Of a stretch of 64,000 nucleotides of DNA, positions 46,701-57,210 are shown piece by piece. Source of the stretch: Gemmatimonadota bacterium (lineage in GTDB: Bacteria > Gemmatimonadota > Gemmatimonadetes > Gemmatimonadales > Gemmatimonadaceae); contig JAIUOB010000001.1 of NCBI GenBank assembly GCA_020161135.1, forward strand, positions 434,001-498,000, read 5' to 3'. The notes beneath the pieces were generated by a model. It did not search any database. It was not told the DNA's origin and was given only the letters and a program-made list of their open reading frames with translations. Position 1 is the first letter of the stretch; every line of letters begins with the position of its first letter. A program made the translations under genes and the position numbers.

Positions 46701-48038
46701 CTACCCCACCGCCTCGATCGCACGCCGGACCTTGCCCACCAGCTCGTCGATCTGCGCTTCGCTGATGATGAGCGGCGGCGACAGCGCGATGGTGTCGCCG
46801 GTGACGCGGATGAGCGCGTCCTGCTCGTGGAAGGCGTTGGTGAACACGTCGAAGCCGCGCGCCCCGATGGTGTCGTCGCGCACGGCCAGCTCGATGCCGC
46901 CGATGAGGCCGATGGTGCGGATGTCGATGACGTGCGGCGCGTCGCGCAGGCTGTGCAGCGCGGCGCTCCACACGGGCGCGAGCGTCGCCGCACGCGTGAG
47001 CAGGCCTTCCTGCTCGTACAGCGTGAGCGCCGCCAGGCCGGCCGCCGCCGCCAGCGGGTGCCCGCTGTACGTGTAGCCGTGGAACAGCTCGATGCCGCGC
47101 GGCGAGGCGTTCACGACGGTGTCATAGATGTCGCCACGCACACACGTGGCGCCCATGGGCACGGCCGCGTTGGTGAGCCCCTTGGCCGTCGTGATGATGT
47201 CCGGCGTGACGCCGAAGTGCTGCGCCGCGAACGGCGCCCCCACGCGGCCGAAGCCGGTGATGACCTCGTCGAAGATGAGCAGGATGCCGTGCTGCGTGCA
47301 CAGCGCGCGCAGCCGCTCGAGGTATCCCACCGGTGGGATGAGCACCCCGGCCGACCCCGACACCGGCTCCACGATGACCGCCGCAATGTGTGCGGCGCCC
47401 TCGGCCGCGATGATCTCCTCGAGCGCGTCGGCGAGGTGCGCGCCCCACGCCGGCTGCCCCACCGAGAAGGCGTTGTGCGCGAGGTCGTGCGTGTGCGGCA
47501 GGTGATGGGTGTGCGGCAGCAGTTGCTTCGCGAATGCCTTGCGGTTGTTCTCGAGCCCGCCCACCGAGATGCCGCCGAAACCGACGCCGTGGTACCCCTT
47601 CTGCCGCCCGACGAAGTGGCACCGCTCGGGCTCACCGCGTGCCTGGTGATACGCCAGCGCGATCTTGAGCGCGCTGTCCACGGCTTCACTCCCTGATCCC
47701 GACAGGAACACCCGATCGAGGCCGGCCGGGAGCACGCGCCGCAGGGCATCGGCCAGCGCGAACATGGCCGGATGCCCCATCTGGAAGCTCGGCGCGTAGT
47801 CGAGCGTGGACGCCGCCTGCATCATCGCGTCGATGATGGGCTGGCGGCAGTGGCCGGCGTTCACGCACCAGAGCCCGGCCGTGCCGTCGAGGATCGTGCG
47901 CCCGTCGTCGGTGCGGTAGTGCATGTCCTTCGCACTCACGAGCAGCCGCGGACGCGCCTTGTACGCCTTGTTGGCGGTGAAGGGCATCCACAGCGCGTCG
48001 AGCGACGGCGTGGCGGTGGCGAGGGGGGACGCAGTCAT
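46701..48038 (-). CDS. Class III aminotransferase (omega-amino acid:pyruvate type)
   Basis: A 445-residue PLP enzyme. LDALWMPFTANKAYKARPRLL at the N-terminus is typical of beta-alanine/omega-amino acid:pyruvate aminotransferases. GLWCVNAGHCRQPI, SGSGSEAVDSALKIALAYH (PLP phosphate loop), ILLIFDEVITGFGRVG (Asp-PLP) and TTAKGLTNAAVPMGA (PLP Lys) are all present. It moves the amino group from beta-alanine, GABA-like or aryl amines to pyruvate. The stop converges on the GMC gene stop. No other beta-alanine genes are near. Confidence 0.9.
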   Translation of the reverse strand: MTASPLATATPSLDALWMPFTANKAYKARPRLLVSAKDMHYRTDDGRTILDGTAGLWCVNAGHCRQPIIDAMMQAASTLDYAPSFQMGHPAMFALADALRRVLPAGLDRVFLSGSGSEAVDSALKIALAYHQARGEPERCHFVGRQKGYHGVGFGGISVGGLENNRKAFAKQLLPHTHHLPHTHDLAHNAFSVGQPAWGAHLADALEEIIAAEGAAHIAAVIVEPVSGSAGVLIPPVGYLERLRALCTQHGILLIFDEVITGFGRVGAPFAAQHFGVTPDIITTAKGLTNAAVPMGATCVRGDIYDTVVNASPRGIELFHGYTYSGHPLAAAAGLAALTLYEQEGLLTRAATLAPVWSAALHSLRDAPHVIDIRTIGLIGGIELAVRDDTIGARGFDVFTNAFHEQDALIRVTGDTIALSPPLIISEAQIDELVGKVRRAIEAVG

Positions 48039-48077
48039 GGGCAGCGGCTCCGGGTGCGGCGGGGACTCACATCCTGC

Positions 48078-49523
48078 TCACTTCTTGAGCTTGATCTCCT
48101 GCATGCGACGCACGGGGCTCACGTACGCACTCACCATGCTCTCGTGCCCGTCGGCGGTCACGGCCGCGACGCCGAACACGTAGTCGTCGATGGACACGTT
48201 GGGGAGCTGGAAGCGGGTGACGTTCCCCACGGCCTGCGACTTCTCCCAGTCGTTGCTCCACGCAGTGCGCCAGTACACGCGATACCCCGCCGCACCGGGC
48301 GACGGCTGCCACTGCAGCGCCGCATCGTAGCCGCTCGTGCCGCGGCTCAGCGTGACAGTGCCGCGGTCGGTGGTGACCTGCGGGGCCGGCGGCGCCAATG
48401 CGAGCGAGGCCGCCGCGGCGGCGTTCACGCGCGCATTCTGCGCGAGGTACCGGAAGTCCATCCCCTCGGGGAGGTCGTCGGCGTTGTGCTGGCGGTTGTA
48501 GTTCTCGTTGGCCTCGCGGAACACCACCGCGGGGAAGTCGAACGCGGTGAACGACGAGTGGTCGCTGCCGCGCCCGAAGCGGTCCTCGCGGGCCATGAGG
48601 CGAATGGTGTGTGACGGCACGTACACACCGGCCACGCGCGCGATGTAGCGGGCCAGCGAGCGGTGCGGCGAATCCTCGGGGCCCAACGCATAGATGCGCA
48701 CACTCTCGGCGTCGATGATGCCGTTGCCGCCCAGGCTCGAGCCGACGATGTCGTTGTTGAGGTTGGCCGTGACGACACCCTTGGCCGCGGCGAGCGTCTG
48801 CGCATGCGCCATCGACCCCACGAGTCCCTGCTCCTCACCCGCCCACGTGACGAACACCAGCGTCGCGTCGAACTCGAGGCCGCTCGTGGCAAACACGCGC
48901 GCGAGCTCCATCGTGAGCGCCGTGCCGCTGCCATCATCGTTGGCGCCCGGCGCATCGGCGTTGTGGTTCTGGTCGGCGCGCATCTGCGGATCGCCGCCGC
49001 CCGACGCAGCGGCCGCGCCTGCGCCCGCGCCACCGGCGCCCGTTGCGCCAGCCCCCGCACCACGACCGCCGGCCGGTGCCGCGTTCACACCGGCACCGGC
49101 GCCCGCCGGCGCGCCGCGCGGATTCACCGTGTCGTAGTGCCCCGTGATGTACACCCGACGCGGCGACCGCCCCGGCAGCACCGCCACGACATTCACCAGC
49201 TCCACATCGCGCGTGATGCGCCCCTGCTGCGCCACCATGTGCCGGTCGAACGACACCTGCAGCTTGGGGCTGTAGCTCCGGAACTGCTCGAAGATCCAGC
49301 GCCGCGCGGCGCCAATGCCGCGCGTGGTGGACACGGTGTCCGACAGCGTCGCCCGCGTACCGAAGGCCGCCAGGCGACGCACGGTGGCTTCGAGCTTCTC
49401 CGGCGACACCGCGGCCACGAGAGCCGCCACACGCGGATCGGCATCGGGGCGCGCCTGTGCAGAGACAGCGACGGGAGCGAACAGCAGGGCGATCGCGGCG
49501 AATCGCGGGGCGAGGCGGGGCAT
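48078..49523 (-). CDS. Exported M28 family metallopeptidase with FN3-like C-terminus
   Basis: A 481-residue zinc aminopeptidase. Signal peptide MPRLAPRFAAIALLFAPVAV (cleavage near SAQA). Metal ligands: His129 and Asp131 in GHYDTVN, Asp196 in GANDDGSG, catalytic Glu in AGEEQGL, Asp in NLNNDIVG, and His in NRQHNAD. A 40-residue Gly/Ala/Pro-rich insert (137-178) sits between the first two ligands, where a fold-neutral loop is expected. A fibronectin-like domain follows at the C-terminus (YDAALQWQPSPGAAGYRVYW). 39 bases separate its stop from the aminotransferase start. It digests peptides outside the cell. Confidence 0.9.
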   Translation of the reverse strand: MPRLAPRFAAIALLFAPVAVSAQARPDADPRVAALVAAVSPEKLEATVRRLAAFGTRATLSDTVSTTRGIGAARRWIFEQFRSYSPKLQVSFDRHMVAQQGRITRDVELVNVVAVLPGRSPRRVYITGHYDTVNPRGAPAGAGAGVNAAPAGGRGAGAGATGAGGAGAGAAAASGGGDPQMRADQNHNADAPGANDDGSGTALTMELARVFATSGLEFDATLVFVTWAGEEQGLVGSMAHAQTLAAAKGVVTANLNNDIVGSSLGGNGIIDAESVRIYALGPEDSPHRSLARYIARVAGVYVPSHTIRLMAREDRFGRGSDHSSFTAFDFPAVVFREANENYNRQHNADDLPEGMDFRYLAQNARVNAAAAASLALAPPAPQVTTDRGTVTLSRGTSGYDAALQWQPSPGAAGYRVYWRTAWSNDWEKSQAVGNVTRFQLPNVSIDDYVFGVAAVTADGHESMVSAYVSPVRRMQEIKLKK

Positions 49524-49610
49524 GGCAGGCTCGTGGTACGGACCGAGGTGCGAGGCGCGCGACAGGAGCGGGTGAAGCGCGCGCTGCGGAGGGACGCGGG
49601 AAAGGTAGCC

Positions 49611-49635
49611 GCCGGCGGGCGACGCCGCCGCCGGC
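49611..49635 (-). terminator. Hairpin between the hydrolase and the M28 gene
   Basis: 8-bp arms GCCGGCGG and CCGCCGGC with a 9-base loop, 28 bases downstream of the hydrolase stop. On the minus strand CCTTTCCC follows after 6 bases, a short T-tract. Confidence 0.45.
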
Positions 49636-49662
49636 ACACCGCCCCGCCGCACTCGCCGCCGC

Positions 49663-51498
49663 TCAGGGCTGATAGCGTGCGACCCGCACCGGTCCCTCGT
49701 CACTCAGCAGCACGTGCAGCAGCGGGTCGGCGAGGACGCGCTCGATGGGCATGCGCACGCCGTCGACGGTCACGATGCGCGACACCAGGCGAATGCCGTG
49801 GCTGTAGTCCACATACCAGTCGACGTGACCCGTGTACAGCGGCTGGATGGGGCGCCCATCGACATAGTGCCACCCGAAGATGGCCACCCGATCGGTGCGC
49901 GCACGCAGCAACGGCGTGACGACCACGTCCTTCTTGATGCCGGCCACGAACGCCCCGACCGGCGCGCGCAACGTGTCGCGCAACTGCGCCTCCACCAGCC
50001 GGTGATGCTGCAGGACCGTCTGCGCGGAATCGCGGTCGATGGTGAGCGGACGCGGGTCGCCGTGCACGGTCGCGGCACGCCAGATGTCATTCACCATCTT
50101 GCGCGTCGGCAGCACGAACCCGTACGCATCGCCGAACGCCTGTGCTACCTGCGGCGTGGTGGGGATGCGCGCCCAGTCGTCGTCGCGGCCGATGGCGAGA
50201 TAGTCGGGCATCACGGCGAAGGTCGCGGTGTGCACGCTGCCATCGGCGAGCGTGGCCGTCACAGTCACATCGCGCAGCGCCCGCAGGAACGACGGGATGT
50301 TCCCCGCGAGCAGCTGCGCCTGCACAGCCGCCTCGCGCTGCTGCCTCGGCATTGCGCGCACGCGTGCGAAGAACGCCGTCGCCCCCTCGGCATCGCGCGC
50401 GCGCGGCGGCAACGGCGGGCGTACCGCCGGTGGCAGTGTCACGCCGGTGTCGACGAACGCGCTGTAGACGCGCGGCTCCCCCGGCTGCTGCAGCGCGCCA
50501 GGACGCCGCACGAGCATCGTGTAGGCGTAGCCATTCATCTCGCCCACGAGCGCCGTGTGCAGGATGCGATTGGCGGGGTTGGGGTGCAGCAGCACCTCGA
50601 GCCGGCCATCCATCGCGCGCCAGCGCCGGAACACGCCGAGCGTGTCGTGCACGACGGGCTCCGGCACGGTGGCCAGCCACGTGAGCAGCCGCTGTGAGGC
50701 GCGCCACGTGCCGCCGTCGTCGGCCACGACCTTCTTGCCGTCCAGCATGATCTCACGATCGTCGTACGCGAGCACCTCGAGCACGCGCGTCGTGTCGCCC
50801 TGCAGCCAGGCGCGCAGCATGGGCCCGTGCGTGGCGGCAAAGTTGTAGTTCGCATCGAGCCACGCGATGCGCACGAGCCAGGCCGGGAGCGGCTGCCCCT
50901 GAGCCGCGAGCCCTTCCATCCAGCCGAACATGAATGAGCCACCGCCGCTGTGCCCGGTGAGCGTCACCGGCATGTCGCGCGGATGGCCGGCAAGGCGTGC
51001 CACCTGCGCACGGAGTTCGTCCACCAGCGCCACGAGGCGCGCGTTGGCCGTGGGATAGCCCTGCACCCGACGCCACTCGGGCCAGCTCCTCGCATCGGCC
51101 TCGAGATACACGACAATCGCCTGCGTCAGCCCGCGCGTGCGCAGGAAGCGCGTCTGCGCGGCGATGTGCTGGATGTCGTCACGCCACCGGCTGCTGTCGC
51201 GGAGGCGCCGCCCCATGGTCTCGGCGGTGCTGTTGCCGTTGGGGAGCGTGTAGAGGATCAGGTCGACGCGGCGCGCCGGATCGATGCGCGCCGGCAGCAC
51301 GATGGTGGCCGTCGCGGCCGGCGTGAGCGCGAGCACATGCACCCGCTCACCCGCGCTCGAGCGCGCGACAGGCAGCACAGGCAGCGACGCGTCGCTCCTC
51401 GCCGCCGGCGCGGGCCGCGCCGTGTCCGGCATGCTGCCGGAGCGCGCGCACGCCGCGAGGAGCGTGGTCAACGCGAGGAGTCGGACGCGAGACGTCAT
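49663..51498 (-). CDS. Alpha/beta-hydrolase-like lipoprotein
   Basis: A 611-residue lipoprotein. Signal MTSRVRLLALTTLLAAC ends in a lipobox. The nucleophile elbow is VTLTGHSGGGSFMFGW and the oxyanion region VDLILYTLPNGNSTAETMGR. The N-terminal 260 residues look like an alpha/beta-hydrolase; the C-terminal 350 residues match nothing I recognise but contain WHYVDGRPIQPLYTGHVDWY near the end. The catalytic acid and His cannot be assigned. It might act on esters of cell-wall or storage compounds, which is not shown by the sequence. Confidence 0.75.
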   Translation of the reverse strand: MTSRVRLLALTTLLAACARSGSMPDTARPAPAARSDASLPVLPVARSSAGERVHVLALTPAATATIVLPARIDPARRVDLILYTLPNGNSTAETMGRRLRDSSRWRDDIQHIAAQTRFLRTRGLTQAIVVYLEADARSWPEWRRVQGYPTANARLVALVDELRAQVARLAGHPRDMPVTLTGHSGGGSFMFGWMEGLAAQGQPLPAWLVRIAWLDANYNFAATHGPMLRAWLQGDTTRVLEVLAYDDREIMLDGKKVVADDGGTWRASQRLLTWLATVPEPVVHDTLGVFRRWRAMDGRLEVLLHPNPANRILHTALVGEMNGYAYTMLVRRPGALQQPGEPRVYSAFVDTGVTLPPAVRPPLPPRARDAEGATAFFARVRAMPRQQREAAVQAQLLAGNIPSFLRALRDVTVTATLADGSVHTATFAVMPDYLAIGRDDDWARIPTTPQVAQAFGDAYGFVLPTRKMVNDIWRAATVHGDPRPLTIDRDSAQTVLQHHRLVEAQLRDTLRAPVGAFVAGIKKDVVVTPLLRARTDRVAIFGWHYVDGRPIQPLYTGHVDWYVDYSHGIRLVSRIVTVDGVRMPIERVLADPLLHVLLSDEGPVRVARYQP

Positions 51499-51528
51499 CC
51501 CCGACGCTTTCGCGTCGCGGGCCGCCTG

Positions 51529-51584
51529 TCAAGTCGAATCGGTCAAGCCGAATCGGTCAAGCCGAATCGGTCAAGCCGAGGCGG
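51529..51584. repeat. Tandem 14-bp repeat spanning the kinase stop codon
   Basis: Three adjacent copies of TCAAGCCGAATCGG (the first has T for C at position 6) and a fourth partial copy (TCAAGCCGAGGCGG). The stop codon of the hybrid kinase is the first three bases of the fourth copy. The minus strand gives TTGACC at each unit. Function unknown. Confidence 0.6.
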
Positions 51585-53844
51585 GCTCCGCGCCACGCAG
51601 CACCGCGCCGAGCGCAGCCAGCGTGAACGGCTTTTCGAGGAAGGTGCTGCCTCCCGACGCGAGCCAGGCGCGCGTGTCCGGATCCTGCGTGTACCCGGAC
51701 ATCATGACGGTCGGCATGGTCGGGTGTGTCCGGCGCACCAGCTCGATGAGGTCGCGGCCAGTCATGCCGGGCATCGCGAAATCGGTGATGAGCACATCGA
51801 ACGCGTCGCCATCGAGCAGCGCGAGCGCCTCCTCCGCCGTGCCCACCGACACGACCTCATGCCCCCAGCGCTGCGCCAGCCGTACGAGCATGGTGCGCAG
51901 CGCCACTTCGTCGTCGACGACGAGCAGCCGCAGCGCCCGCGCACCGGGCGCGTCCTCGGCAGTGGTGTCCGTACCGGATTCCATCGGCTCCGCAGGGACG
52001 GCCATCGGCAGCCAGAGCGTGACGGTCGTCCCGACCTGCTCGCGCGACGCGATCGTCACCGCGCCGCCCAGCGCCTTGAGCACGCCGTGCACGGTGGCGA
52101 GGCCGAGCCCCGTGCCCTCGCCCACCGCCTTGGTCGTGAAGAACGGCTCGAAGGCGCGCTCGAGGACGGCCTCGGGCATGCCGTGCCCGGTGTCGGTCAC
52201 CCGCACGCGCACATACGCCCCTGGCGCGAGCCCCACGGTGTCGCGTGCATCGCCCGGCAGCGTCGCCACATCGGTCTCGATGGTGACGGTGCCGCTGTCG
52301 GTCATCGCATCGCGCGCGTTGGCGACGAGGTTCATGACCGCGGTGCCGAACTCGTCGGCGTCGACCTGCACGTACGCACCCGGCGCGCCGGCCCGCAGCA
52401 CGATCTGCTCGGGGCAGCGCACGAGATGCTGCAGCAGCGGCAGGTTGGCCTCCAGCACCTCATCGATGGCCCGCACGACCGGCATCCGCACCTGGCGACG
52501 CGCAAAGGTGAGCATCTGCCGCGTGAGCGAACAGGCGCGATCGGTGGCCGTGAGAATCGTCGCGAGGTCGCCGTAGACGCGCGCATCGCTGAGGCGCCCG
52601 CGGGACGCATCGTGCTGCAACTGCTCCGCCGTGCCACGCACCACCGCCAGCACGTTGTTGAAGTCGTGCGCGAGACCGCCGGCCAGCGTGCCCACCGCCT
52701 GCAGGCGTTCGGCCTGGCTGAGGCGCGCCTCGATCTGGCGGCGCTCGGTCACGTCGCGCGTCACGCGCAGGAAGCCGATCGTGGCCCCGGTGGCGTCACG
52801 GCGCGGTGTGAAGGTGGTCTCGGTCCACACATAGCTGCCGTCACGCCGCTGCACGCGCGCCTGCATGGGCGGATACGTGCCGGTGGTCGCGAGCGCGTGC
52901 GCGAGCGCCGCCGGGTCGATCGCGGCCGCATCCTCGGCGTGCACCAGTGAAATGGCCGTGCGCCCGAGCAACTCCTCGGGTTCCCAGCCGAGCCACGCGG
53001 TGGCCGATGGACTCACCCACTCGAGCCGCCCCTTCAGGTCGGTGAGGGACACCACGTCAACGATGCCGGTGGCGATCAGCTTGTAGTGCGACTCGGCCGT
53101 CGCGAGTTCGTCGCTGCGACGCGCCAGCTCGGCGTTGCGCGCCTCGAGTTCGTCGGCCTGCTGGCGGATGTGCTCCGCGCGGGCATCGCTCGCAGCTTCG
53201 GCGGCGAGTCGAGCGCGCGTCTCGCGACCCAGCATCACCACGGCCATGCCCACCAGCACGAGTGTGCCGAAGGCGAAGCCCATGGCGGTCCAGGCCACGC
53301 GGTCGGTGCGCCCCACGCCGGCGAGGGCCGCGGCGCTGCTGCGCGAGCGGGCGTTGTCGGTGAGGAGGGTGGCCTGCGCGCGCAGCGCGTCGAGCCGGGC
53401 CAGGCGCGTGGCCAGCGGCTCCGCGGGCGCGGCCTGCTCGAGCGCGACCAGCAGCGAGTCGAAGCGGCCCAGGTCACCGGCGTTGCGCGTGACAATCGAG
53501 TCGGCCATCACGCGCGCGGTGGCCTGCAGCGCCGCGTGCTCCTCGATGAGGGCCCCGCGGACCTGCGCGCGGGCGCGGGTCGTGGCCGATGGGACGGGCA
53601 CCGACGGCGTGGACGTGTCTGGCGCCGACAACGCGCGCACCTCCTCGGTGAGCAGCGTGTCGACGCGCTGCTCGAACGCGCGCAGGCGCGTGAACGTGGC
53701 GAGCAGCGCCGCGCGGATACCCCGCGAGCGCGTCACACGGACGCGCTCGAGTGTCACGGTGCCGGCAAGCAGCAGGGCCGCGACCACCAACAGGGGCGCG
53801 ACGCGGAGCGCGGTACGGCGATGCGCTCCCGGAGAGGCAGACAT
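51571..53844 (-). CDS. Hybrid sensor histidine kinase (PAS, HisKA, HATPase, receiver)
   Basis: A 757-residue hybrid kinase. Membrane helices at about 12-32 and 185-206 enclose a periplasmic helical region. A coiled-coil (210-255) leads to a PAS domain (250-370: LEWVSPSATAWLGWEPEELL), HisKA with His393 in LAHDFNNVLA, HATPase (505-615) with VMNLVANARDAM, DTGHGMPEAV and GEGTGLGLATVHGV, and a receiver (635-757) with LLVVDDEVALRTM, the phospho-acceptor in VLITDFAMPG and the Lys in STFLEKPF. All catalytic residues are present. It lies 133 bases after the LuxR gene on the same strand. Confidence 0.92.
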   Translation of the reverse strand: MSASPGAHRRTALRVAPLLVVAALLLAGTVTLERVRVTRSRGIRAALLATFTRLRAFEQRVDTLLTEEVRALSAPDTSTPSVPVPSATTRARAQVRGALIEEHAALQATARVMADSIVTRNAGDLGRFDSLLVALEQAAPAEPLATRLARLDALRAQATLLTDNARSRSSAAALAGVGRTDRVAWTAMGFAFGTLVLVGMAVVMLGRETRARLAAEAASDARAEHIRQQADELEARNAELARRSDELATAESHYKLIATGIVDVVSLTDLKGRLEWVSPSATAWLGWEPEELLGRTAISLVHAEDAAAIDPAALAHALATTGTYPPMQARVQRRDGSYVWTETTFTPRRDATGATIGFLRVTRDVTERRQIEARLSQAERLQAVGTLAGGLAHDFNNVLAVVRGTAEQLQHDASRGRLSDARVYGDLATILTATDRACSLTRQMLTFARRQVRMPVVRAIDEVLEANLPLLQHLVRCPEQIVLRAGAPGAYVQVDADEFGTAVMNLVANARDAMTDSGTVTIETDVATLPGDARDTVGLAPGAYVRVRVTDTGHGMPEAVLERAFEPFFTTKAVGEGTGLGLATVHGVLKALGGAVTIASREQVGTTVTLWLPMAVPAEPMESGTDTTAEDAPGARALRLLVVDDEVALRTMLVRLAQRWGHEVVSVGTAEEALALLDGDAFDVLITDFAMPGMTGRDLIELVRRTHPTMPTVMMSGYTQDPDTRAWLASGGSTFLEKPFTLAALGAVLRGAEPASA

Positions 53845-53977
53845 GGACGACGTTGGGGAGCGGACTTTTCGGTCCGCGAAGTTCGCGCACCCGCACGGCA
53901 TCGCGAGGGCAACATCTCTGGATGAGCAGTATCGACCACTCTGCTTCGCCGGACAAGCGACCTACAGCAACCTTAAC

Positions 53978-54538
53978 TCAGGCGTCCGGCGGCAGCAGGT
54001 CGTGCAGAAAGTACGCGGCCAGTTCGGCGCGTCCGCCAATCCCGGACTTGCCATACACCGAGACGGCGTGCTGGCGCACGGTGCGCTCGCTTCGGCCCGT
54101 GCGCGCCGCGATCTGCTTGTGGCCGTGTCCCTGCAACAGGAGAAAGGCGATCTCGCGCTCGGTGGGGGTCAGCCCCCAGTCGCGAAACTGCGCATCCACC
54201 GCCGTCGCGAACTCACGACGGGCCGACTGCGCCGCGTCGCGCCACGATTCCGCCTCCCGTTGCCGATCGGCGAGTGACCGGGTCGTGTCACGAAGTGCCT
54301 GGCGGGTGTCGCCCAGCAGGCGGTTTGCGCGCCACCAGCCTCGCCCCAAGGCGGCCGCCCCCAGCAGACTCGCCGCGATCACGGCCACCTCGACCAGCAC
54401 GTGCGACGTCCACCAGCGCGTCGGCCGGTCGAGCACGAGATCCGTGATGCCGCCCAGCACGACGACCGCCAGCAGCAGCACGAGCAGCGGCACGAGGTGC
54501 CGCGGCACACCGGACTCGTCGTCGGCGCTGGAGGACAT
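53978..54538 (-). CDS. Membrane-anchored LuxR-type transcriptional regulator
   Basis: A 186-residue protein with two N-terminal membrane helices (LVPLLVLLLAVVVLGGITD and SHVLVEVAVIAASLLGAAAL), a short helical linker, and a C-terminal LuxR HTH: WGLTPTEREIAFLLLQGHGH, then KQIAARTGRSERTVRQHAV and YGKSGIGGRAELAAYFL. A DNA-binding domain fixed to the membrane is uncommon. It is divergent from the DUF2231/VIT pair with a 237-base gap, so those genes are possible targets. Confidence 0.9.
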   Translation of the reverse strand: MSSSADDESGVPRHLVPLLVLLLAVVVLGGITDLVLDRPTRWWTSHVLVEVAVIAASLLGAAALGRGWWRANRLLGDTRQALRDTTRSLADRQREAESWRDAAQSARREFATAVDAQFRDWGLTPTEREIAFLLLQGHGHKQIAARTGRSERTVRQHAVSVYGKSGIGGRAELAAYFLHDLLPPDA

Positions 54539-54775
54539 GGTGGGGGATACAGAGGGCGGAGGACGACCGGCGCGTGCACGCATTGGCGACGGGGGCCACG
54601 GCCGTCTATCGCCCTCTCGAAGGATGCACGCGCAATGCGGCGCAGGCGATGGGGCCTCCGGCATCTGCCGGACCGTCACCTGTGCGCCACATCTACGGCG
54701 AATGCCCGATACTGCGGGCGGGGCGGCGGACCGAGGTTGAAGACAGCGCGGCAGCCGAGGGTTGGCGCCGACGTC

Positions 54776-55354
54776 ATGCCCGCTGTCCTCAAACCGGATC
54801 ATTCCATGCTTCCGATGCTGATGCCCGTCGCGGCAGCGCCGTTGGCTTCGCTGCTGCCGTCGCCGCTGCACCCCGCCATTGTGCACCTGCCCATGGCACT
54901 TGTCGTGCTCCTGCCACCGGCCGCGCTGGTGTCGCTCTGGATCATCCGCCGCGGTGCCCGCCCGCGCGCCGCGTGGGGCGTCACGCTGGCCCTGCTGGGC
55001 GTGCTCGCCGGCAGCTCGTGGGTCGCCACCGAAACCGGCGAGGACGAAGGCGAGCGCGTCGAGCGCGTCGTGCCGGAGGCCGCACTGGAATCGCATGAGG
55101 AGGCCGCCGAGACCTTCCTCGTCCTCGCCGTCGCGGTGTTCGGTGTATCGCTGCTCGGCCTGCGCGCCGACCGGTTCGGTCAGATCGCCCGCGTGACCGG
55201 CGCGGCGGGGACCATCGCCCTGCTGGGCGTCGGCTGGCAGGTTGGTCATGCGGGCGGACAGCTCGTGTACGTCCACAACGCAGGCGCAGCCCACGCGACA
55301 TCGGCCGTGACCGCGCCCGGTGCCCCCACCGACGAAGTCGAGGACCGGAGATGA
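54776..55354 (+). CDS. DUF2231 membrane protein
   Basis: A 192-residue membrane protein with four helices. SPLHPAIVHLPMALVVLLPP is the DUF2231 hallmark with His residues near the membrane face. EEAAETFLVLAVAVFGVSLL and HAGGQLVYVHNAG end the domain. Start ATG at 54776; an in-frame ATG at 54806 begins nearer the first helix and is a reasonable alternative. It overlaps the VIT gene by ATGA, so the two are translated together. Function unknown; the His residues could bind a metal. Confidence 0.82.
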   Translation: MPAVLKPDHSMLPMLMPVAAAPLASLLPSPLHPAIVHLPMALVVLLPPAALVSLWIIRRGARPRAAWGVTLALLGVLAGSSWVATETGEDEGERVERVVPEAALESHEEAAETFLVLAVAVFGVSLLGLRADRFGQIARVTGAAGTIALLGVGWQVGHAGGQLVYVHNAGAAHATSAVTAPGAPTDEVEDRR

Positions 55355-56079
55355 CCACCACCACCGCGCACCGCACACCGATCGTGCGGGGCCGTCACGT
55401 CGAACGGCACTTCGCCGAGCGCATCGGCTGGCTCCGCGCCGCCGTGCTCGGCGCGAACGACGGCATCGTGTCCACCGCAGCGCTGATCGTCGGCGTCGCG
55501 GCAGCGGGCACCGATCGCCAGGCCTTGCTGCTGGCCGGCGTCGCGGGGCTTGTCGCAGGCGCGATGTCGATGGCGGCCGGCGAGTACGTGTCGGTGAGCT
55601 CGCAGGCCGACACCGAGCGTGCCGATCGGCTGCGTGAGCAGCGCGAGCTCGCAGCGTCTCCCGAGGACGAACTGCGCGAGCTGCGCGAGATCTACCAGGC
55701 GCGTGGCCTCTCGGCGGAACTCGCCGAGCAGGTCGCGCAGGCCCTCACCGCGCACGACGCGCTCGGTGCACACCTGCGCGACGAGCTCGGCCTCACCGAC
55801 GAGCTCGCGGCACGTCCGGTGCAGGCCGCGCTCGCCTCGGCGGCCACCTTCGCCGTGGGCGCGGCGCTGCCGCTCGCGCTCGCCGCGACCACGCCCAGCG
55901 CGTATGCGGTGCCGGTCATCACGGTCGCGTCGCTGCTGTTGCTTGCTGCGCTCGGAGCGTTGGCGGCAAGCGCCGGCGGCGCCGGCCGGGTACGCGGCGC
56001 GCTGCGGGTGACGGTGTGGAGTGCGCTCGCGCTGGCCCTCACCGCGGGTGTTGGTCGCATGGTGGGCACCGTGGGGTGA
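55351..56079 (+). CDS. VIT/CCC1 family transporter
   Basis: A 242-residue member of the VIT1/CCC1 iron or manganese transporter family. HFAERIGWLRAAVLGANDGI and VSTAALIVGVAAAG form helix 1, GAMSMAAGEYVSVSSQADTE carries helix 2 and the metal-binding domain start, and ELREIYQARGLSAELAEQVA continues the cytosolic domain; three further helices close the protein. It probably moves divalent iron or manganese out of the cytoplasm. It starts 4 bases before the DUF2231 stop. Confidence 0.9.
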   Translation: MTTTTAHRTPIVRGRHVERHFAERIGWLRAAVLGANDGIVSTAALIVGVAAAGTDRQALLLAGVAGLVAGAMSMAAGEYVSVSSQADTERADRLREQRELAASPEDELRELREIYQARGLSAELAEQVAQALTAHDALGAHLRDELGLTDELAARPVQAALASAATFAVGAALPLALAATTPSAYAVPVITVASLLLLAALGALAASAGGAGRVRGALRVTVWSALALALTAGVGRMVGTVG

Positions 56080-56090
56080 CGCGACCGCGC

Positions 56091-56119
56091 CGTGCGCGTG
56101 CCGTCCCGGTGCGCGCACG
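56091..56119. terminator. Hairpin between the VIT and aldo/keto reductase genes
   Basis: 8-bp arms CGTGCGCG and CGCGCACG with a 13-base loop, between convergent stops at 56079 and 56125. It can serve both strands. No T-tract. Confidence 0.5.
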
Positions 56120-56124
56120 ACGCG

Positions 56125-57210
<1,086 letters not shown>

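Noticed and set aside
53860..53877. Terminator after the LuxR gene
   Set aside because: The GCGGAC/GTCCGC hairpin is 101 bases from the LuxR stop and only 15 from the next start; too weak to call.
54401..54775. N-terminal extension of the DUF2231 protein
   Set aside because: It overlaps the divergent LuxR gene and reads as low-complexity Arg-rich sequence with no membrane helix.
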